Below are positions 1-5,168 of a DNA stretch of 5,267 nucleotides, piece after piece. Source of the stretch: JAZTZP01 sp045637525 (GTDB lineage: Bacteria; Bacillota; Clostridia; UBA1381); assembly GCA_045637525.1 (NCBI GenBank), contig JAZTZP010000110.1:1-5267 (forward strand). Reading direction: 5' to 3'. The position numbers and the translations under genes were made by a program. The notes under the pieces are model-generated. The model ran no database searches. It was not told the DNA's origin and was given only the letters and a program-made list of their open reading frames with translations. Each line of letters begins with the position of its first letter. Within the stretch, counting starts at the first letter, position 1.

Positions 1-24
1 CATAGCAGCAAACCGGCGGTAAAC

Positions 25-70
25 GGCAAGCGGGTGCTAGTGACTTCGTCAGCGCACTTATCCGCTTGCC
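25..70. repeat. Long GC-rich hairpin
   Basis: Arms GGCAAGCGG (25-33) and CCGCTTGCC (62-70) pair perfectly over 9 bp. Inside, GTGC (34-37) pairs with GCAC (54-57) across a one-sided four-base bulge (58-61), and TGAC (41-44) pairs with GTCA (48-51) around a TTC loop. No T-run follows, so a simple intrinsic terminator for an upstream gene is unlikely. The outer arms resemble those of the hairpin at 266-310 (GGCAAACGG). Confidence 0.6.
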
Positions 71-141
71 TCCACTAAGATCCGGCAAAGCATATTTTAT
101 ATGACTTCTGTTTATCAAAATTCGTAATCTGTGAAACAGCC

Positions 142-168
142 TGTAATTTTAATTACAAAAGTTTGTAA
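142..168. repeat. Two alternative AT-rich hairpins
   Basis: TGTAATT (142-148) can pair with AATTACA (151-157), and TTACAAA (153-159) can pair with TTTGTAA (162-168). The two pairings share bases 153-157, so they exclude each other. This is visible complementarity only, and its role is unknown. In AT-rich DNA some of it could be chance. Confidence 0.4.
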
Positions 169-216
169 CTTTCTTTCGTCGCTTCCGCAATAAGTGTCAT
201 TGCAAGACAGAAAGTT
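167..216. repeat. Nested hairpin
   Basis: AACTTTCT (167-174) pairs with AGAAAGTT (209-216). Inside this, GTC (178-180) pairs with GAC (206-208), and GCAAT (187-191) pairs with ATTGC (199-203) around a seven-base loop. This ordered nesting is more than a single chance inverted repeat and suggests a folded RNA or a decayed repeat. No promoter or terminator specific to it was found. Confidence 0.45.
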
Positions 217-265
217 GCTTCGGTGAAGTGTAGAAAAAAACGGGACAATCTAAAATCCATGTTAA

Positions 266-310
266 GGCAAACGGTGCGGCCTTTCCTTCGCATCAGACGC
301 GCCGTTTGCC
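266..310. repeat. 13-bp-stem hairpin
   Basis: Bases 266-278 pair with 298-310 as a 13-bp stem with one G-T wobble; the outer nine pairs are GGCAAACGG with CCGTTTGCC. The loop is 19 bases. Only a weak T-containing stretch follows (311-317), so intrinsic termination is not convincing. The arms are close relatives of those at 25-70. Confidence 0.55.
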
Positions 311-376
311 GTTCTTTACCGGTTTATTAGCAGATGTATCATTCAGAAAAAAAGGCGTGCTTTGCTAAAGGGGTTT

Positions 377-431
377 CCAAAGGGGAAAATCCCCTTTGGG
401 GTTTTGGTGCCGCTTTTGACGTAAAAGCGGC
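377..431. repeat. Two adjacent GC-rich hairpins, dispersed-repeat-like
   Basis: CCAAAGGGG (377-385) pairs with CCCCTTTGG (391-399) around a five-base loop. GCCGCTTTT (409-417) pairs with AAAAGCGGC (423-431) around GACGT. An additional GGGG block at 370-373 also has complements in this stretch. Neither hairpin is followed by a clear T-run on either strand. The appearance is that of a mobile intergenic repeat rather than a gene-specific signal; that reading is an inference that needs a copy-number search. Confidence 0.5.
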
Positions 432-524
432 GTGTACTTACGCAACTCGATAAGTAATCGCTATAATATATATAAAGCATTAAATTTACAAAAAATAAAA
501 AAACATATTTCCAAAACAAAAAGC

Positions 525-553
525 TTGACAAAAGGAAAAATTTATGTTATACT
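525..553 (+). promoter_or_regulatory. Vegetative (sigma-A) promoter
   Basis: The -35 box TTGACA (525-530) matches consensus exactly. It is followed by a 17-base spacer and -10 box TATACT (548-553, one mismatch), with an extended -10 TG at 545-546. Transcription should start around 559-562, at the first bases of the structured RNA. It is much closer to sigma-A consensus than to a sporulation sigma factor, so this unit is probably expressed in growing cells, unlike a germination operon. Confidence 0.8.
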
Positions 554-662
554 ATAATCGCAACAATTCTTAAAATTTAATAATTCGTACGCTTATGTAG
601 GTAAAAACGTAGGCTTTATTTGTCATACCCGTACGGATTGATTTTAAGATTTGTTGCAGAAT

Positions 663-696
663 CACAAAGCCTCGTTTTTCATGCGTTGGCTTTGTG
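663..696 (+). promoter_or_regulatory. Alternative hairpin competing with the terminator
   Basis: CACAAAGCC (663-671) pairs perfectly with GGCTTTGTG (688-696) over 9 bp with a 16-base loop. The right arm takes bases 688-690 and 696 from the terminator stem (681-705) and its whole loop, so the two structures cannot coexist. This is the arrangement expected of an antiterminator, although no ligand or trans factor is identified. Confidence 0.5.
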
Positions 697-710
697 CTGA
701 CGCATTTTTT
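681..710 (+). terminator. Intrinsic terminator of the structured RNA
   Basis: Bases 681-690 (ATGCGTTGGC) pair with 696-705 (GCTGACGCAT) as a 10-bp stem containing two G-U wobbles. The loop is TTTGT, and six T residues (705-710) follow directly. This is a canonical Rho-independent terminator on the + strand. Confidence 0.8.
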
Positions 711-755
711 AATTTACAGTGCAATCAAATATTACATATATAAATTAAAAAATGC
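702..755. repeat. 15-bp perfect inverted repeat overlapping the terminator tail
   Basis: Bases 702-716 (GCATTTTTTAATTTA) are the exact reverse complement of 741-755, with a 24-base spacer. The left arm includes the T-tract and the end of the terminator stem. The right arm would be transcribed only after read-through, so on the + strand it cannot act as an antiterminator in time. It may be a remnant of an inverted duplication, or may matter for a minus-strand transcript. Confidence 0.5.
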
Positions 756-790
756 AGGCTTTAAATGTTACCACACACTTCTATATTTTA

Positions 791-825
791 AAACAGGCTG
801 CCGGAATGGCAGCCTGTTTCGTTTT
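791..825 (+). terminator. Strong intrinsic terminator before the germination operon
   Basis: AAACAGGCTGCC (791-802) pairs perfectly with GGCAGCCTGTTT (808-819) over 12 bp around a GGAAT loop, followed by CGTTTT (820-825). On the minus strand the stem is followed by TTTTAAAATA, so it may also act in that direction. It lies 100 bases before the first gene and would block read-through from the promoter at 525-553. Confidence 0.85.
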
Positions 826-832
826 CATAAAA

Positions 833-848
833 TGTTTCACGTGAAACA
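833..848. other. parS site (ParB/Spo0J binding)
   Basis: TGTTTCACGTGAAACA matches the chromosomal parS consensus TGTTNCACGTGAAACA known from Bacillus and conserved across bacteria. The palindrome extends symmetrically by four A and four T residues, making a perfect 24-bp palindrome at 829-852. Established knowledge: ParB (Spo0J) clamps load here and recruit SMC for origin segregation, and in spore formers this supports chromosome trapping in the forespore. Such sites cluster near oriC, so the locus is probably origin-proximal (inference). It sits in the intergenic region between the terminator and the sporulation-type promoter. Confidence 0.9.
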
Positions 849-861
849 TTTTAATCTCTTT

Positions 862-889
862 TGTATAATTTTTCAGAAATTACATATTA
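862..889 (+). promoter_or_regulatory. Probable forespore (sigma-G/sigma-F type) promoter
   Basis: TGTATA (862-867, containing GTATA) is followed by a 15-base spacer and CATATTA (883-889). This resembles the sigma-G pattern of a GNATA-like -35 and CATNNTA -10 about 15 bases apart. Transcription would begin near 896, giving a leader of about 23 bases that includes the ribosome binding site. GerA-family operons are known to be transcribed in the forespore under sigma-G, which fits the genes downstream. The -35 lies 10 bases past the parS palindrome. Confidence 0.6.
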
Positions 890-905
890 TAAGAAAAAAC
901 AAAAA

Positions 906-910
906 AGAGG
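906..910 (+). promoter_or_regulatory. Ribosome binding site of the A subunit
   Basis: AGAGG lies 8 bases before the ATG at 919. It decides the start: the same frame stays open upstream to an ATG at 694, but that ATG lies inside the terminator at 681-710 and has no Shine-Dalgarno sequence. The 75 extra codons would span the second terminator and parS. Confidence 0.75.
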
Positions 911-918
911 ATAAGACA

Positions 919-2475
919 ATGTCAAATATACTTAGAACCCTATTTGAATTTACACCAAAAGAGGAAAAACCTGATTTTTCACTCGAAAAGCCGGCAAGTT
1001 CACAATTTGATGGCTATGACGAAAATTTTAAAATAAGCTCATATATAAAAAGAAATGAAGACTATATAAAACAGCGTTTTAACGTTCCGTTAAACAACGA
1101 TATAATAATACGTCATGTAACATTAAAAGGCGAGCGGAAGGCGATATTGGTTTTTATAGACGGAATGGTTGCTACGCTTAATGTAAGCGAGGATATAATT
1201 AAAACCTTGCAGACAATACCTTTAATAACGGAAGAAATGATATTTACAAATCCCGATGCAACCGTTACAAAGCTAATATCTCATGCACCGGCAAGGGCAA
1301 GTGATGACATAAATGAAATAATAGACGAAATAAATTTTGGTGGCTGTGGCGTGTTTATTGACGGCATTAAAATGGGATTTATGATGGATACAAAGGGCTG
1401 GGAACACAGGCTTATAAACAAACCTGAAAACGAACAGTCTGTTTATGGTCCTCAGGAGGCATTTTCCGAAATGCTGCGAACAAACAGTGCATTAGTCAGA
1501 AAAATTATAAAAAATGAAAAGCTTATATGCGAAGGCGTTGCTGTCGGGAAGGTGACAAAAACACGTGGCGTTATAATGTATATTTCAGATACTGCAAATC
1601 CGGAACTTGTTGATGAGGTGCGAAGACGAATAAACGCTATCCAGGAAAACTATATAATAGCTTCGGAGGAGGTTGCACAGCTTGTGCAGGATAAGAGAAA
1701 TTTCCTCTCAACCCAGCTTATGACGACAGAACGCCCCGACAGAGTTGCAAGAGCGTTGAGCGAGGGAAGAGTTGCTCTTATATTAAACGGAAGTCCGCGT
1801 GCAATAGTGTTTCCGACAAATGTTTTTGAGCTTACACATACACCGTCAGATGCATACATGAATCCGACTTTCGCAAACATGACAAGGCTTATACGCCTTA
1901 TAGCTATGGGATTTTCTTTGCTTCTGCCGGGATTTTATCTTGCGATGACGCTGTTTCATCAGGAAATGATTCCTACTTATTTATTATACTCAATAAGTGC
2001 CGCAAGAGAAAACGTTCCGTTTCCGAGTATTATAGAAATGCTTTTAATGAATTTTGCTTTTGAAATGATACGTGAAGCCGGAATAAGAATGCCGTCACCG
2101 ATTGGCTCAACTCTCGGTATAGTGGGCGGTCTTATTTTAGGACAGGCGGCGGTATCGGCGAAAATAGTAAGCCCTTTAATGATAATAGTTATTGCCATAA
2201 CGGGTATAGGCTCTTTTGCTACTGCTGATTACACTTTAAATTGGTCATACAGGGTTTTAAGACTTGTTTTTATTCTGCTTGGTGCGTTTTGGGGATTTTA
2301 CGGCATTGCTGTGGGGATTTTTATCTATTCTGTGCTTCTCGGAGCACAAAAGAGCTTTGGTGTTCCATACCTTGCTCCATTGCCTTCAGGCGGATGGAAT
2401 AAGGTAAGTAAAACTCTTTTTGTAACGTCTGCAAAAAAACGTGATAAGAAACCTGATTTTCTAAAGACTAAGTGA
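919..2475 (+). CDS. Spore germination receptor A subunit (GerA family, GerXA/GerKA type)
   Basis: This 518-residue protein is the A subunit of a germinant receptor in the inner membrane of the spore, which acts with B and C subunits to sense small molecules and trigger germination. The first ~320 residues are soluble and carry GerA signatures: GPQEAFSEMLRTN (177-189), and ERPDRVARALSEGRVAL (271-287) followed by NGSP. The C-terminal part is membrane-embedded, with hydrophobic segments near 324-347, 399-417, 419-437 and 446-476 (possibly two helices). The conserved REAGIRMPSPIG block (385-396) and GQAAVSAKIVSPLM follow the family closely. A positively charged tail ends the protein. Length is normal for the family (about 480-540). 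The ATG at 919 is preferred because of its Shine-Dalgarno site and because homology begins after it. The next gene starts 10 bases after the stop. Which paralogue it is (gerA, gerB, gerK) and its germinant cannot be read from sequence, so no symbol is given. Confidence 0.95.
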   Translation: MSNILRTLFEFTPKEEKPDFSLEKPASSQFDGYDENFKISSYIKRNEDYIKQRFNVPLNNDIIIRHVTLKGERKAILVFIDGMVATLNVSEDIIKTLQTIPLITEEMIFTNPDATVTKLISHAPARASDDINEIIDEINFGGCGVFIDGIKMGFMMDTKGWEHRLINKPENEQSVYGPQEAFSEMLRTNSALVRKIIKNEKLICEGVAVGKVTKTRGVIMYISDTANPELVDEVRRRINAIQENYIIASEEVAQLVQDKRNFLSTQLMTTERPDRVARALSEGRVALILNGSPRAIVFPTNVFELTHTPSDAYMNPTFANMTRLIRLIAMGFSLLLPGFYLAMTLFHQEMIPTYLLYSISAARENVPFPSIIEMLLMNFAFEMIREAGIRMPSPIGSTLGIVGGLILGQAAVSAKIVSPLMIIVIAITGIGSFATADYTLNWSYRVLRLVFILLGAFWGFYGIAVGIFIYSVLLGAQKSFGVPYLAPLPSGGWNKVSKTLFVTSAKKRDKKPDFLKTK

Positions 2476-2485
2476 GGAGATATTC

Positions 2486-3553
2486 ATGAATATTAAAATA
2501 GGAAAAAAAGAACTTACGGGCATCATGATAAACCTGATAAGCATGAAGCTTTTCCTGACATATCCGAGATATGTTTTAAACACCGGCGGGAACGCCGCAT
2601 GGATAATAGGTATATATGTGCTTTTAATACAGCTCTTTATATTTTATATAACGGATAAAATATATCGTACAAAAAAAAGCATGCTTGAAATAGCCGAAGA
2701 GATCGGTGGTCGGATTTTTAAAATGATTATAGGTATATTAATGTTTTTCATAATAGCTCTTAATATATCATTTACACTTCGTGTGTTTCCGGAATCGGTG
2801 AGGATGATACTTCTTCACGGAACTCCGATGGCCATAATATTAGGTGTTTTAATAATTGCGTGTGCAATTGGGGCGTATAACGGGGTGGAGGCAATTGCGA
2901 GAATTACAGCACTTTTTATACCTTTAATAAGCGTAATACTGATTATATTCGTGTTTTTTATAATACCGCATTTTGAGGTCGAAAATATTGCACCGATCTT
3001 TGGAAAAGGCTCAAAGGCTTTGTTTGTGTATGGGTTAAAGGAGCTGTCATTCTACTCCGATATAATAGCGCTCAATTTCCTTTTGCCATATTCTCAGAGT
3101 AAAAAGGAAGCCTTTAGATCGGGATATAAAGCAATTTTAATAAGCGGTATTTCGCTTACAGTCATACTTTTATGCGTAGGATTTATATATCCGACCGTTA
3201 TTTCCGAAGATTTTATAATGCCTATGTATCAGCTTACCAGAATAGTAAGGTTAGGCGACTTCTTCAGCCGTCTTGAGGCATTTTATGAATTTATCTGGTG
3301 CATTGCAATGATGCTTTATGCGTCGATTTACTTCTATATATTATGTGAGATATGGAAAGAGTCGTTTAATCTTAAATTCTATAAGCCTATCATTATGCCT
3401 GTTGCTGTAATATGTGCCGCAATTGCATTTATTCCCGACTCTATTATAAATATAATGGAAATATACAGTATTGCAACACTTATTATAGGTATAGTCGCAT
3501 TCCTGATGCCGATTATATTCGGAACTCTTGAGAGAATCAGAAATAAATTGTAG
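2486..3553 (+). CDS. Spore germination receptor B subunit (GerAB/GerKB type, APC-superfamily permease fold)
   Basis: This 355-residue protein is almost entirely hydrophobic, with about ten predicted membrane helices (near 9-27, 38-56, 77-99, 114-132, 140-161, 185-203, 216-236, 268-288, 300-316, 327-347). That is the layout and length of the spore-permease family, which belongs to the amino acid-polyamine-organocation superfamily. The segment after helix 7, LTRIVRLGDFFSRLEAFYEF (250-269), fits the conserved region of GerB subunits. In this family the B subunit is thought to bind the germinant, by analogy with the GerAB leucine site; the ligand here is unknown. A Shine-Dalgarno GAGGAG (2474-2479) overlaps the A-gene stop and lies 6 bases before the ATG, so translation is probably coupled. 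A 43-base gap leads to the C gene. Confidence 0.94.
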   Translation: MNIKIGKKELTGIMINLISMKLFLTYPRYVLNTGGNAAWIIGIYVLLIQLFIFYITDKIYRTKKSMLEIAEEIGGRIFKMIIGILMFFIIALNISFTLRVFPESVRMILLHGTPMAIILGVLIIACAIGAYNGVEAIARITALFIPLISVILIIFVFFIIPHFEVENIAPIFGKGSKALFVYGLKELSFYSDIIALNFLLPYSQSKKEAFRSGYKAILISGISLTVILLCVGFIYPTVISEDFIMPMYQLTRIVRLGDFFSRLEAFYEFIWCIAMMLYASIYFYILCEIWKESFNLKFYKPIIMPVAVICAAIAFIPDSIINIMEIYSIATLIIGIVAFLMPIIFGTLERIRNKL

Positions 3554-3584
3554 TCCGGAGACAGAGTTGATAAACTGCAATTTA

Positions 3585-3592
3585 AAAGGAGG
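3585..3592 (+). promoter_or_regulatory. Strong ribosome binding site deciding the C-subunit start
   Basis: AAAGGAGG, a near-perfect anti-16S match, lies 4 bases before the ATG at 3597. The frame is open back to an ATG at 3528 inside the B gene, but that start would bury the lipoprotein signal peptide 23 residues in, so 3597 is chosen. Confidence 0.85.
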
Positions 3593-3596
3593 AATT

Positions 3597-4964
3597 ATGA
3601 AAAATTTAATCATACCACTTATATTTCTTTTATTCACACTTTCCGGATGCTATGATGAAACAGAGCCGGATAATATTGCGTATATTACGGCAATAGGAAT
3701 TGACAAATCAGAAAATGATACTTATAATTATACAATACAATTTGCAAAAACCGCAACAATCAGCGGCGGAGCTTCTGAGGAAGGCGGAAAAGGCGGAGAT
3801 ATTGTCGAAAATATAGTAATTGAGTCGTCAAGCCTTTACAGTGCAATAAATTGGGGGAATCATATTATAAGCAAAAACCTGTCCCTTGCACACATTAAGC
3901 TGTTTGTGTTTTCTGAAGATGTAGCAAGAGAAGGCGTTAAAGAAATAACCGAAACTATTATAAGAAGTCAGGAAATACGCCCTAATATATATTTTGCCGT
4001 TGCAAAGGGAAGTGCAAAAGAATATCTTATGAATGTAAAGCCAATAATCGAGATAAACCCGGCAAAATACTATCAGCTCTTATTTGAACAGAACAATTAT
4101 GGCGGAACACCGAGAAGTGCAAGCTACGGTTTTATCCTTTATCAGGACACTGCTGAAAAGCAAAGCGTTCTGCCGTTGGTCGGAGTAGTGGATGAAGGGC
4201 AAAGCGGAAAATCAGATCAACAAGGCGGCGGACAATCAGGGCAGGAAGGAACAAATCAAAGCGGTGGCGAACAACCGGGACAATCAGGACAGCAAGGCGG
4301 TGGCAGTCAGGGTGACGGCGGAGGCGGAGGTGAACAGCTTGTAAATAATAAGAAACAGGCATCTGCTCCGCTTAATGAAAGTAATTTTGAATATAAATCA
4401 AGAAACTATAAAGCCGGCGAAATCGGTGTGCTTGTAAAGAATAAGAGTGAAGCCATAGGTATGGCTGTATTTAAAGACGATAAGCTTGCAGGATATATGG
4501 GAAGCACGGAAAGTCTTATTTATAACATCCTGTCAGGTAATTATAATACAGGATATCTTACCTTTAAAGTAAGCGGAATAGATGTACCGGTAACCATTAA
4601 GGCACAAATGGAAAAGAGGCCGAAAATCAATTATGATATTAAAGAAAATAAAGTAATGATAGAGGTTGAAATTGAAGGAGATTTCGTGTCAATGGCGTCT
4701 GATGGAGATACAGGAAAAGCGGTTGAGGAATTTGAAGCACAGGCAAGTGATGCATTTAAGGAATCGGCAATGCAGTTTTTAGAACGCACCCGTGACGAGT
4801 TTAATTCCGATATATTAGGCGTTGGTGCAAAAGCAAAAATGCTGTTTTTAACAGATGAGGAGCATAAAAAAATAAACTGGGAAGAAAAGTATAAATCAAT
4901 GGATTTTGAAGTTAAATCAAAGATTAAAATAAGAAGAACCGGCTTAACAGCAAAGGAAGATTGA
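3597..4964 (+). CDS. Spore germination receptor C subunit, lipoprotein (Ger(x)C family) with Gly/Gln-rich linker
   Basis: This 455-residue lipoprotein is the C subunit of the receptor. The signal peptide (1-17) has a charged start, a hydrophobic core and the lipobox LSGC, with lipid-modified Cys18. Mature Ger(x)C features follow: an AIGIDKS motif (32-38), then a SLYSAIN...SLAHIKLFVFSEDVAREG region corresponding to the conserved first domain. The second domain includes EAIGMAVFKDDKLAGYM and the C-terminal FNSDILGVG and IRRTGL (445-450), both family hallmarks. Between the domains lies a low-complexity stretch at about 201-247 rich in Gly, Gln and Ser, which makes the protein longer than typical C subunits (about 370-400). 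Excluding it, the length is close to normal. The protein should sit on the outer face of the inner spore membrane, bound to A and B. The next gene follows after 2 bases. Confidence 0.94.
   Translation: MKNLIIPLIFLLFTLSGCYDETEPDNIAYITAIGIDKSENDTYNYTIQFAKTATISGGASEEGGKGGDIVENIVIESSSLYSAINWGNHIISKNLSLAHIKLFVFSEDVAREGVKEITETIIRSQEIRPNIYFAVAKGSAKEYLMNVKPIIEINPAKYYQLLFEQNNYGGTPRSASYGFILYQDTAEKQSVLPLVGVVDEGQSGKSDQQGGGQSGQEGTNQSGGEQPGQSGQQGGGSQGDGGGGGEQLVNNKKQASAPLNESNFEYKSRNYKAGEIGVLVKNKSEAIGMAVFKDDKLAGYMGSTESLIYNILSGNYNTGYLTFKVSGIDVPVTIKAQMEKRPKINYDIKENKVMIEVEIEGDFVSMASDGDTGKAVEEFEAQASDAFKESAMQFLERTRDEFNSDILGVGAKAKMLFLTDEEHKKINWEEKYKSMDFEVKSKIKIRRTGLTAKED
4197..4337 (+). repeat. Low-complexity Gly/Gln/Ser coding stretch in the C subunit
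   Basis: These 47 codons encode almost only G, Q, S and E/D with a few N, K, T and P, including a run of five glycines. The DNA holds a 15-base near repeat, GGACAATCAGGRCAG, at 4230-4244 and 4278-4292 (48 bases, 16 codons apart). Each copy is followed by a GGCGG-like tract, suggesting growth by slippage or unequal recombination. The frame is intact on both sides. Confidence 0.8.
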
Positions 4965-4966
4965 GT

Positions 4967-5125
4967 ATGTTGGATTTTATTTGTATATTGGCTTTAATTT
5001 TTATAACTGTAAGAACCGTAAGTTACGCAATATGGGAAAAGAAACACAACGAAAATCCGTCAGGTGCCGTAAGTGTAATATTTTTAGCAACGCTTACCCT
5101 CGCGGTTGTTTATCGATTTATTTGA
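4967..5125 (+). CDS. Small two-helix membrane protein, candidate accessory (D-like) receptor subunit
   Basis: A 52-residue open frame starts 2 bases after the C-subunit stop, with AAAGGAAGA (4952-4960) as ribosome binding site inside the end of that gene. The protein has a hydrophobic helix at about 3-22, a short polar loop EKKHNENPSG (24-33) and a second helix at about 34-51, so it is a helical hairpin in the membrane. Tight spacing and a good ribosome binding site argue that it is a real operon member. Some Bacillus receptors (for example gerU/gerV operons of B. megaterium) include a D subunit of about 70-80 residues with two membrane helices that modulates receptor activity. Position and topology match, but this protein is shorter and I cannot show homology by eye. 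Alternatively it is an unrelated small membrane protein. Confidence 0.75.
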   Translation: MLDFICILALIFITVRTVSYAIWEKKHNENPSGAVSVIFLATLTLAVVYRFI

Positions 5126-5130
5126 AATAA

Positions 5131-5167
5131 ATTATAGTTTATCGGCGGAACGCCTCTAAACTATAAT
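5131..5167 (+). terminator. Hairpin after the operon, possible terminator
   Basis: ATTATAGTTTA (5131-5141) pairs perfectly with TAAACTATAAT (5157-5167) over 11 bp. After a 2x2 internal mismatch, GGCG (5144-5147) pairs with CGCC (5151-5154) around GAA. Its position, 5 bases after the last stop, suits operon termination. However, no T-run follows, and the stem is mostly A-T apart from its tip, so it may instead protect the mRNA 3' end or belong to the repeat next to it. Confidence 0.45.
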
Positions 5168-5168
5168 A

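Larger units (their letters stand above)
10..326. repeat. Hairpin-rich intergenic segment with related inverted ends
   Basis: No coding region is supportable here. The left end (10-33) and the reverse complement of the right end (302-325) align without gaps over 24 bases with 18 matches, including AAACCGG and CGGCAA blocks at matching positions. That gives a segment of about 316 bp with imperfect terminal inverted repeats. Local hairpins lie inside it at 25-70, 142-168, 167-216 and 266-310. It could be a small non-autonomous mobile element (MITE-like) or a structured non-coding RNA. No transposase is present, and I see no clear target-site duplication. I do not recognise a known RNA family. 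Confidence 0.35.
560..710 (+). ncRNA. Structured small RNA or attenuator-like leader, family unrecognised
   Basis: The predicted transcript begins with a long rod. GCAACAA (560-566) pairs with TTGTTGC (651-657), and after one T-T mismatch 568-576 pairs with 641-649. A five-base bulge follows, and 582-591 pairs with 630-639 (one U-G). An apical TATG (594-597) can pair with CATA (624-627). The apical region holds a direct repeat AYGTAGG (595-601 and 607-613). Downstream, 663-671 can pair perfectly with 688-696, which competes with the terminator stem at 681-705. AAAGCC (666-671) is also complementary to GGCTTT in the apical region (612-617), so a pseudoknot is possible. It lacks the T-box, purine, c-di-GMP and 6S hallmarks that I know. 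It could be an independent sRNA of about 150 nt or a ligand-responsive leader; the second terminator at 791-825 favours an sRNA. Confidence 0.6.

Noticed and set aside
131..138. parS half-site GTGAAACA, and GTGAAAT units at the right end as ParB sites
   Set aside because: Only isolated half-sites are present. They lack the inverted partner directly abutting, which ParB requires, so the resemblance is probably coincidental.
343..531. Open frame of 62 codons on the minus strand
   Set aside because: It runs straight through the hairpins at 377-431 and across the -35 box at 525-530. Its start lacks a convincing ribosome binding site, and its composition follows the repeat rather than a protein.
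553..558. TATAAT as the -10 box
   Set aside because: Its spacing from TTGACA would be 22 bases. The overlapping TATACT at 548-553 gives the ideal 17 and has the extended -10 TG.
560..710. T-box, 6S RNA, purine or c-di-GMP riboswitch
   Set aside because: I found no T-box sequence, no large central bubble, and none of the conserved core motifs of these families. A short resemblance of CACAAAGCC to part of a c-di-GMP motif has no supporting context.
694..918. 75-codon upstream extension of the A subunit
   Set aside because: The ATG at 694 is inside a terminator hairpin with no ribosome binding site, and the extension covers another terminator and parS. The ATG at 919 has a proper Shine-Dalgarno sequence, and family similarity begins after it.
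1650..2198. Minus-strand open frames inside the A gene
   Set aside because: They are antisense shadows of a clearly conserved coding region, with no independent initiation signals.
3528..3596. Upstream start of the C subunit overlapping the B gene
   Set aside because: It would add 23 residues before the signal peptide, and the perfect ribosome binding site is just before 3597.
4132..4362. Minus-strand open frame across the Gly/Gln linker
   Set aside because: It is a by-product of the low-complexity GC-richer codons on the + strand, with no recognisable protein features.
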